DNA of 64,000 nt from Eleusine coracana subsp. coracana (lineage: Eukaryota > Streptophyta > Magnoliopsida > Poales > Poaceae): positions 5,582,108-5,646,107 of the forward strand of contig CM064434.1 of the NCBI GenBank assembly GCA_032690845.1, given 5' to 3'. Both the position numbers and the translations under genes were made by a program. Within the stretch, counting starts at the first letter, position 1. Each line of letters begins with the position of its first letter. The notes under the pieces were generated by a model that worked only from the letters and a program-made list of their open reading frames with translations, did no database searches and was not told the origin of the DNA. Positions 55,966-64,000 of this stretch are shown piece by piece.

Positions 55966-56650
55966 CTTGAATACTCGAATAGGCAAACGAGGTGCGTCGA
56001 GACAGTCATTCATGCATTTCACGTTGAGAAGGCTTGTTGTCCAAGCCCTACAAACTGGTCGTCTGGCACGGCATAGTCCAAACACGAAATGGACTGGATC
56101 ATTTAATTTTGAGATTTTAGGTTGTGCTGCACCAGCCCTCGTGTCTAGGTATCTGCCCACGGCACAACACAGAATTACATAATCATACCGGACCAGCCTT
56201 TAGGCTTGCCAGCCCATCTGGCCGATCTGTGCACAAATGAGTGACCAAGATTGAGTAAAATAAACGAAAAAGGGAGGAGATGATGGATTAAACCAACAAT
56301 TTAACACTTAAGAGTGAATAGACTATGTTGTGATTGTACCTAGAGATCGTTGTGAGGTTACACGTCCCTCCTGCCCGTGACCTCCCTATGTCCGCCGCGT
56401 CGCCGTCCTCACGTCGTCCCTCATCCACACCTACTCCTCCTGTGCCCCTGTTTGGTTTTTCAATTTGATAGACAATAGACATGCCCCTGGATTTTACACA
56501 GCACGTTGTGAAGCCTGTGAGTTTAGCCAAATAAATGACCATTGTGCCCTTATCACATCATGTCCGAGCTTGAGGCCCAACCGCATGTTGTCGGTCCAGT
56601 GCCGTTGCAATGCATCACTGCCCATCTGTCACCACTCTCATCATCCTTCA
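55966..56650. other. Intergenic, no gene recognised
   Basis: No domain or repeat identified. The first part is the presumed 5' flank of DUF1668 copy 6. Confidence 0.45.
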
Positions 56651-56937
56651 CCAGTGGCGGGTCTAAGATTTTGGATATGGGTATTCAAACAATTTAAAAA
56701 TAAAAAATATTTTTTAATATCTTAAAGTGCAAATTCTTTAGCCCTTTGTGTCATCAGGATGGGAGATGGAGGTGAGTTAGTTGATTTTTTGGGGATGAAC
56801 CAGTGAAGGCCTCTATTTTAATGCTATTTTTTATTTATTTTTAATACAAACACATGATATATACTATGTATATAATGTTTTGTTAAAATAATGGGTATTC
56901 ACTTGAATACCCTTACTATAATATAGGGCCGCCCCTG
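56651..56937. mobile_element. hAT-type MITE, 8-bp target duplication
   Basis: Left end CAGTGGCGGGTCTAAG, right end (reverse) CAGGGGCGGCCCTATA. Flanks are TCCTTCAC (56643-56650) and TCCTTCAT (56938-56945), 7 of 8 identical. The CAG-GGGCGG terminus and 8-bp duplication are typical of hAT. 287 bp, AT-rich, non-coding. Confidence 0.88.
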
Positions 56938-57186
56938 TCCTTCATACGTTGTGTTTGTACGTCCACCACAAGCCGTGCTTGTGGAGAGGCATGAAAAAGA
57001 TAAGGAGAAAATAAAAGTTGCAAGTTAAAAGTTGAAGACTGTGACAATGTAAATTTTTATTGAGTATGAATGGAGATTTAGTAATATGATTTACCTCTAA
57101 TATCTTGTCATCCAAACTGTTTGTGGGTCGATGTAATTTTATTTTTAAGCAGACAGAAATGCTGCATAAGTTGTAATAATGGATTA

Positions 57187-57640
57187 TACTACCAAAAAAC
57201 CATACTTTATTATGTGTCCGATACTTTGCCATAAGCAATACGTCGGGCACAAGGCAAAGTACCTGTTGTTGTGTGTACAATAAAAAACACACAACAAACA
57301 CTACTTTTACCGTGTGTCAAGGGAGTGACACACGGTAAACCCTATATTTACCGTGTGTCTACCCCAGCAGCCCACGACTAACACCTGCCGTTAGGTTATG
57401 TGCCACCCTTTACCTCTCTCACTGTTAAGGTTTCACATGTGTCTTGCTATTGGTACACGGTAAACACCTTTGGCCGTGTGTCTACGAGCTGGCACACGAC
57501 AAATGTTCATATTTATCGTGTGTTTGCAGCGTGGCACAAGACATATGTACATGTTTGCCATGTGCCATCTCTTGGCACACGGCAAATAGGCATGTTTGTC
57601 AGGTGCCTTCTCTTGGCACACGACAATAATATAAAAAAAA
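57187..57640. mobile_element. CACTA left-end fragment
   Basis: Begins TACTACCAAAAAACCATA, a CACTACC-type terminus with one C-to-T change. It carries GCCGTGTGTC / GACACACGGTAAA subterminal repeats to about 57630. No second terminus found. Confidence 0.65.
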
Positions 57641-60225
57641 TCCTCCTTCCTCTCTCAAACTTTTTCTCCACCCTACACATATATTTGGTACCCTATCTAT
57701 CTATATTAAAATGCGTGCATTCTCTTAAAATCCGTTAACCCACGTCAACCGTTAAGGTTTCCGCCGTCCGATCAACCGAATTCACGATAAGGACTGTTGG
57801 ATATGGATCGGTTCGGGTCTACGCCCAAACACCTGGTAACCCAAATGCTCGCGAATTCTCTCGTCCCTCTTTCGACTCCCCGACTTCTCGCTCAATCTGT
57901 TCGGCTCTCTCGCCATGGTCGTCATCCACCTCATGCCTCCCGCCCTCTCCCCCACCTCCTCTTGCTTCTCCAGCGTGCCGTTTAACCTCGACCTCGCCGT
58001 TTAAGATGCTTGCACAGCTATTTTTGAAAGCAGTGATGTGGTCACCAGCGTACCCATCCATCCACAATGCAGGCACATGTTCGTCCACGACGCCGGCGGC
58101 AGATATCGCCCCAAATCTTAGTAGCTTCATGTAGAAACGACAAGCACGTATCTTGGAACCCAGACTGAGCAGGCTCCGTCCTATTCCCCGGTGAGGCGGG
58201 CACGCTGCCGAGTGCCGAACGCATCCTTGGCAAGCATTGGAGGACCGGGACCGGAGATGTTGCATCAGATGTTACCGGGCAGGCAAGACCACAAGTTCCA
58301 TTGCTTCTTCGTATTCCCAGTCACCAGACTCTACAGCCTGAATTACAGGATTTGTCTTCATCGAAGAGGTGAGTGTTCAGCACAATCGTACCTTCACATG
58401 CCGCACATAAGCCATTCTATTGAATTGTTCTAAGTTTTTCTTTTCCTTCCCAACATCAGATTAGAACATTACTTAGTCTACTTCCATGATTAGTCAGGCA
58501 AATTCCGTTTTTAATCAACTTGTGTATATGAATTTCCTATAGTATGCATATGTCTTTCACCACCGATAGCAGAAATTGGTTGTGCATCGTTCTGCATGCT
58601 TGCCCAATACCTTATATTACAGCCATAAATCACATGTGGTGTGACGTACTTCATTAGCTAAATCGTGACAGTATCCTTGATAAGAGATATTCACAAAAGA
58701 GCAAGTGTATTCATCTCCGTACAAATTTTCAATGCCATTGTGTATTTCTTAAATGAACAATAATGTTTCATGTGTCTATACTTGATGCCATTTAGTTTGA
58801 TGTTTACAGGTTTCTTTTTCATTGAAACTGATTAATATGGCATAAATGAAATTAAATTGAAAAAAACACAAACTATTTTTTTCTCTTAATAATAAAATTC
58901 ACATCATGTTAGTCCCATCTAGAAGTTTAATCACCTTGGCCATACAATGGTAAAGGAGAAGCAAGTTTCTCCGATGCACACCAAACCATCAACTAAGCAA
59001 CAACTATGTGGCAAACAAGAAAATGACCAACAGCTAATCCATACATAGTGAAAGCCAACATTGCAACGACAAGCTTTCAGTCAGTATTGAGTTGTACGTA
59101 GTGAACTTACCATCATACTGTTATCTTTTCAGTTTTCACATTGTAAGTGAGAAACTGATGTTCTTATCTTCTCAAGATTTCTGGAAGCAGTTCCCCTTTG
59201 AATTGACAAAAGATAGAATTCAGTAAATAAAAGTAGATATGACTGTATATTGAAACCAACACATGTCAACCTGTGGTGAAATGGTGATACTACTTAATGG
59301 GGCAATACACATCTGTACATATTCTGCAGAAAATGAGCCGTGTTTGTACAATCTATATGATTCTACTTCAGATTATACTTCCAAGTTTAGTCAGATATTA
59401 CCTCTCGCTACTCATTTTAGCCTTGTATATTCATATGGGTGCTTCTATCTTTTACAAATTAACATCAGTAAGCAGAGACACCATGACTGATACATCGTGA
59501 CAAATGTATGTGTCCATAATGTTATGTCAAGAGTCACTTGTGACACATTTGTTCGTGCTAAACAATTTAATTTCTTATTTCCTTTTGCTGTATTGGAAAA
59601 TTGTTCCTGTCAACACAGATGGAGCTTTTGCAATATACTAATATATTCCTGTAATTTCCATATTTGCTTATCCATATAAAATGTTTACAACTTACATCAG
59701 AGAGTCAGAATTATTTATACATCATACATTTGCAATCTATTGTTCATGGATGCAATTTTTCATGGATTATATGCAAGCGATGCTCTTGATATACAGTCAA
59801 TAATTCATGAAGTATAAAGACATAATATCTCGATTGAATTCTCAAACGACAATAATATGCAAGTCTTGTACTGTGTACGTGGGAACGTAATAATTGTTTA
59901 ATGGTTTTTTAACAGGGTCATACCATAAATACCAACAAAAATAGAAGAGCGCGGAAATGCTGTGCAGTCTTTCTAGTGTTGTAATTTAGGACATGATGCA
60001 TTTTTTACTATATTTGTAGCTTGACGTCAAGTAAGAATCGGTACTTATTTCTATTATTAAAAAAAAGTCAACCCGGACATCGGACGACGCTTTCATGCCA
60101 ATTGAGCGTCTGGCTCTTCTTTCCAAGCCCACAGTTCATTTATCCAACAGTTTTTTTCTTTTTTTTAATTCACAAACATGGTCAGTACTTAACCAAAGGA
60201 GTAAACAAGGGCGGACACAAACTTA
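57641..60225. other. Intergenic, no supported gene
   Basis: A GC-richer part (57790-58270) has a 148-codon minus frame with no recognisable domain. The remainder is AT-rich with stops in all frames. TCTATCTATATTAAAATGCG at 57696 resembles a Helitron 5' end, but no matching CTRR hairpin end was found. Confidence 0.4.
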
Positions 60226-61473
60226 GGGTGTGTTTGATTTGATTGTGGTTGTTAAAAATGCTGTTGTGAGCTGTGAGCTTTGAAAAAAACTGCTGTGAAA
60301 TATCAATTGTGAGAAAGTTAAAAACCGTTTGGTTGAAACAACTGTGAAAAGCTGTTGAGAGTTGTAACCTGTAATAATGTGTTATTCGTGTGAAAATTTT
60401 GCATCCACCGATAACATAAATGTATAAATTTTTAAAATCTTAAAAATTCTTGAAATTGCAAAGGGGTTTTATATAAAACTGGAAAGACACAAAAATACCA
60501 GATTTATTTTATTTTTTCTATGAGGGCCTTTTTGCAAAAATACTCTTGGGGTGGTCGTGCACGCTCGCCACTGATGGTGCTTTCCCTGCCCGAGTTGCCA
60601 CCACTAGAAGCTGTGTGTGAGTTCTCTCTTCCTCCCTATGGTGTTCAATCCTTTTTTCCCATCGTGAGAGAAAAGATCGATCAAGTTTTCCCCATATCCT
60701 GCTGCAGGGACGGAGCTTCGTCTCCTCGTGCAAGTTTCCCAATCCACTGAGCAAGAACTTGATTCCACGCAGATAAGGCTTGCGAACTTCCTTACGCGTC
60801 CATTCGATCCCTTTCCATCCTGGATTAACAACTCACATCATTGGATTTTGAAGTCATGGCAAGGTTGCTCATGACAAGGTCATGGAAGGACCGGTGGACT
60901 CGGCAAGTCAGCGTGCAGGAGGGGAAAGGGGAGGCGACCTCGGAAAGAATCCATGAACATGCTTGGGCGACAGTTCCTCCGCAGCGGCGCCTGGCAGATG
61001 CGTGCGTTGAGGACCGAAAGCGAGAAAGAACGAGTTAAAAGAAAACGAATCGGTATGCATAACCGGTGGCGGTGCGGGTAATTTCAAGTTAACTTTGCAT
61101 TTCACAGCCGGTAGAAGCAGGGTCCGAGCTACTGTGACAAATAAACTACTTCCTCTGTTTATATTTACGTGTCATTCTAAGATTTTCAACTTTTCTATAA
61201 TTATATATCATTTTTATTCCCAATTCATTTTTCTCTCTTATCAATACAATTTCTCTTTTCCTACTACATCTCTATCTCTATCTCTCTCCTTCTCGTTTTT
61301 AGTGTACCCATCTTTTTACTTCTCCTTATTTTCCGTGCTCAACTCTAAAATAACATTTAAATATGAACGGATGGAGTAGTTCATAGCTGATTTTGCTCAC
61401 AGTCAGTGTTCACAGTCCAGCTCTTTAGTTGGTTTTTAACTTTTTCAAAAGTAAAAGCAGGTTGAACACGTCC
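60226..61473. mobile_element. Tourist/Harbinger-like non-autonomous element
   Basis: TTA at 60223-60225 and 61474-61476. Left end GGGTGTGTTTGATTTG, right end (reverse) GGACGTGTTCAACCTG, and AAAGTTAAAAACC occurs in both arms in inverted orientation. Moderate TIR decay. The interior includes an MITE (61149-61376) and no domain. Confidence 0.6.
61149..61376. mobile_element. Stowaway-like MITE, TA target duplication
   Basis: Left end CTTCCTCTGTTTATATTTA, right end (reverse) CTCCATCCGTTCATATTTA, flanked by TA (61147-61148 and 61377-61378). 228 bp with a CT-rich interior. Nested in the larger inverted-repeat element. Confidence 0.85.
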
Positions 61474-61476
61474 TTA

Positions 61477-62841
61477 GTATTCAATTTCAAAGGCAATGCG
61501 ATTTGAGGAGACCATAAGATGTTTAGGTTCCACAACAGGGGCAACGGTACAATTATTCCAAAAAAAACAAAAAAGTGAGACGGACCACCATGTGAAATAT
61601 AGTATGCATCGAATCATTTCATCAGTACTGTCAAATGCCCATGCCATTTCTCGGAGCAGTCAAAGAGTCGGCTAAAAAGACAACCTCTTGTTTGGAGAAC
61701 GGTGTAAAATAACATGGTTTTTAAGAGTTGAGATCTGCGCCTCAACAAGTGGCTTCGGTCTGTACATACACCTCCGCATTTTTTAGAAAAGACCTCCTGT
61801 CCGTACGTATATACCCCATGTCCAGGCCTGGGCATTTGGAACTCCTTAATCCTCAAGTGTTCACTGCGTCAATGACGAAGGGGTCCGTCATTGGAAGGAG
61901 CTGCAGCAGCTAACAGCCTGCCGAGCTCAGGTCTCTCTCTTGTTCCAGGTTAGTGCTCGATTTTGCTAGTCTGTCTATCCATTGAGTTCTCTCAAGGAAG
62001 AGTAATGCTACATTAGAGAGATTCATCACTGACAAATTATCAGATCCGTGTTAGGTTCCTGACAACACTTACCAGCTGGTGCCTTTTTTGTGTGTATTAA
62101 ATCACCCTATTTGTTCTGTTGTCTATGGCACCCTAAAGTTCAAACGTGTGAATAATGTTAATTACATATACCATTTTTCATCTTTATATTTTGGTAACCA
62201 CGTAAGGTTGGTGCAAAATGGAGGTTGATGTCTTGATCATGTAACCTCATTTCATTTATCAAGTTCAAATTTAGGCGTGGACTCTAGGACTTGCTCTCAA
62301 ACTTTTTGCTATAATAGCACTCTTAACATGTGATTTCGTTTTAAATAGAACTCAAAATATGGGCCTTGCTAATATAACACTTTGAACATGGAGACACAGT
62401 TAAATAACACTATGTACTGTTTTTTCATTTTCATTTATTTTCATTTTCAATTTTTAGGCACGTGAATTGACCGAACTGCCCCTGTTCTTTTGGCTTGAAC
62501 AGTAATTTCTTTTAGTGCTTCTTTCGTCGTGACTTGTTCTTGTTGTTCTCCTCTGCACGTAGCGAAGGACCAAGCAGGCTGCAGCTGGCGACCAGGACAT
62601 GATTACTGAAATTAAGGAACTTCTTTGAAACTGACTTAATGCTGTGGCAGGACTACAGGGTGACTCGGGTTTCTTGAATCACAAACTGAAATATGTTGCA
62701 TCAATAATATTGACTCCAGATCACGTAATAGAAATGACCTTGGCAATGTTCTCATTTTCCTTTGCCTCTCCTTCTTCAAAAAAATAAAATTTTCCTTTGC
62801 CATAAACCTAGTTTTGTGAAACATTGGACAACAACATCATC
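61477..62841. other. Upstream region of the kinase gene
   Basis: No coding frame. A possible 5' UTR exon with donor CCAG|GTTAGT lies near 61900-61950. Otherwise unremarkable. Confidence 0.4.
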
Positions 62842-63200
62842 AATACAATAAAAACAACAACAACAACAAAAACATTAATCCCAAAAAGGTCTAGATAGGC
62901 TACAAATAAAACCCCAAAGAATCAAAACATAACGGCAAACAAACAAACTAAAAAAGGATGGGAAAGAAGAAATGAGATAGGCAAAGGGCAAAGGCAACCA
63001 AACCAAAATGAGGTAAAAGAGTGAAAATCAAAAGTCGAAGTTCTGACACCAAGACTGCTTGTTTCTACACACTCTTATGTATTCCTAGCTCCTTGAAGAT
63101 ATTTTAGTCCTCCAAGTCTTGCTTAATGAACTCCTCTAACATCAAGTTTGATCTTACTCTGTCTCTCTTCATATTATCAAATCATCTTATTCTCTAATAT
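62842..63200 (-). mobile_element. RTE-type LINE relic with (TTG)n tail
   Basis: On the minus strand it ends in a GTTGTTGTTGTTGTT tail preceded by TTGGGGTTTTATTTGTAGCC. Upstream it reads EEFIKQDLED, stop, NIFKELGIHKSV, stop, KQAVLVSELR, which follows the ORF C-terminus of plant RTE LINEs (EEAVKRDLKxWN...). Plant RTE elements characteristically end in TTG repeats rather than poly(A). Heavily decayed and 5'-truncated. Confidence 0.65.
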
Positions 63201-63304
63201 TATTGAACATTGGACAGACAGGAAAAAATAAAACTAAAAATAAAAAGAATCAATGTTGTAATTCTATATTTATGTCACAATTACCATATTCGCTTATTTT
63301 TTAG

Positions 63305-63388
63305 GTTGAAGTTGAAACATTACTCCACAGTGTCAGCACAGAGCCAAAGACTGCTCTTGACAGCTATCAAAAGCGTCCTCTGAAGCAT
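63305..63388 (+). other. Possible 5' exon of the kinase gene
   Basis: Bounded by an acceptor (TTATTTTTTAG) and donor (AAGCAT|GTGCGT). Reads VEVETLLHSVSTEPKTALDS in one frame but has no start codon of its own; more likely 5' UTR. The coding exon has its own acceptor (TGGTACAG) at about 63485. Confidence 0.35.
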
Positions 63389-63502
63389 GTGCGTCCAGAC
63401 CATACTCTTGTAATTTTACCTTTCCTAATAAACTTAGCACTCATCAACCTCATACTTAAGTTTCACTTCTTGTTTTATGGTACAGTTATAGCCTTACTAT
63501 AA

Positions 63503-64000
63503 ATGGACCCAGAAGCCAGTGTATGCAATCCCTTGGAGCGCATGCTGATTGATAAAACGGCAGAGCCCACAAATCTGAGGCTACCACTACTAGAATCCAT
63601 CACCAATAATTTCTCTGACGACCTGCAAATTGGCAGTGGTGGTTTTGCTGTTGTTTACAAGGTACAAGTACTCTGACCTACTGTCAATCTCGCTCACAAG
63701 TGATCTGATGAACTCATGTTCACGCTCACAAGACAATGTTGTGAGTGCAGGGCCTACTTCAAAATGGTACAGTCGCTGTGAAGAAGTTGACCCAAACATT
63801 AGACCTACATGAGACAAAATTCCATCAAGAGATTGATAGTCTGATGAGGGTTAGGCATAAAAATATAGTAAGATTTATGGGATATTGTTCTGACACACAA
63901 GGGAAAGTATGGAAGCTCCAAGGAAAGAATGTCATGGCAGAGGAACGACATAGGTTTCTCTGCTTTGAGTTTCTACCACTAGGCAGTCTTGAGAAGTATA
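63503..64000 (+). CDS. Receptor-like Ser/Thr kinase, 5' part (runs off window)
   Basis: Seen: exon 63503-63661 starts MDPEASVCNPLERMLIDKTA and ends in the ATP-binding loop IGSGGFAVVYK. Intron 63662-63750 (GTACAAG...TGCAG, phase 0). The next exon opens GLLQNGTVAVKKL (VAVK lysine), KFHQEIDSLMRVRHKNIVRF (the alpha-C Glu) and FLCFEFLPLGSLEKY (hinge), still open at 64000. Known: the N-terminal AEPTNLRLPLLESITNNFSD block is typical of grass RLK/RLCK kinases that phosphorylate Ser/Thr in signalling, often defence. The third glycine of GxGxxG is Ala. No signal peptide or membrane span precedes the kinase, so it may be a cytoplasmic RLCK-type protein. No lesion visible, so probably a real gene. Catalytic loop beyond the window. 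Confidence 0.85.

Noticed and set aside
57696..58270. Helitron carrying a gene fragment
   Set aside because: TCTATCTATATTAAAATGCG resembles a Helitron 5' end, but no 3' hairpin with CTRR was located and the enclosed frame has no recognisable domain.
58261..60200. Protein-coding genes in the 2 kb AT-rich stretch
   Set aside because: Only short frames with no start context, domain or splice pattern.

Overview
This is a repeat-dense stretch of a nuclear plant chromosome, almost certainly a grass (Poaceae). The evidence is grass-type CACTA elements with GCCGTGTGCC or GCCGAGTGCC subterminal repeats, Stowaway and Tourist MITEs, Ty1/copia and Athila-like Ty3/gypsy LTR elements, a PIF/Harbinger element and the cereal DUF1668 gene family. 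There is no prokaryotic-style gene organisation. Only one gene looks intact as far as it can be read: a receptor-like kinase that starts at 63503 and runs off the right edge.

Layout. 1-1214: 5' part of a copia element on the minus strand (zinc knuckle, gag, primer-binding site, short LTR), abutting the broken first exon of an MSI1/RBAP48-like WD40 gene (1215-1506). 1777-3017: first DUF1668 pseudogene. 3240-4279: small CACTA element. 4280-5073, 15857-16150, 16909-17955 and 18055-18540 are arms of a tandem segmental duplication, two of which carry the same LINE insertion. 5074-15856: Athila-like LTR element with ATTGT target duplications, gag, protease and an extra 519-codon ORF but no RT or integrase. 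18393-19598: DUF1668 pseudogene. 19878-20990: CACTA. 22010-23181: Mutator-like element with long TIRs. 23313-24057: DUF1668 pseudogene. 25510-25641: one captured YTH-domain exon. 27745-28286: Mutator-type foldback MITE.

28772-40841 is one DUF1668 gene split into three pieces by a 4.1 kb CACTA (28982-33119, GTG target duplication, TnpA-like exons), a MITE-bearing segment (34146-34739) and a 6 kb CACTA (34740-40776) that carries a sugar/polyol-transporter exon and a Myb/SANT-like remnant. 41181-42090 plus 55938-55965 is a further DUF1668 gene, split by a copia element (42535-55772, ATGCG target duplications) that itself holds a PIF/Harbinger element (45404-49302) and a solo LTR (51631-53664). 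55773-63300 is intergenic with MITEs, a CACTA end and a LINE relic.

The biological theme is a decaying cluster of DUF1668 paralogues, all on the minus strand, repeatedly duplicated in tandem and then filled with nested transposons. Many of these have readable target-site duplications, so the order of insertion can be reconstructed. Several transposons carry fragments of host genes. Family names rest on motif recognition from memory; no database search was possible.
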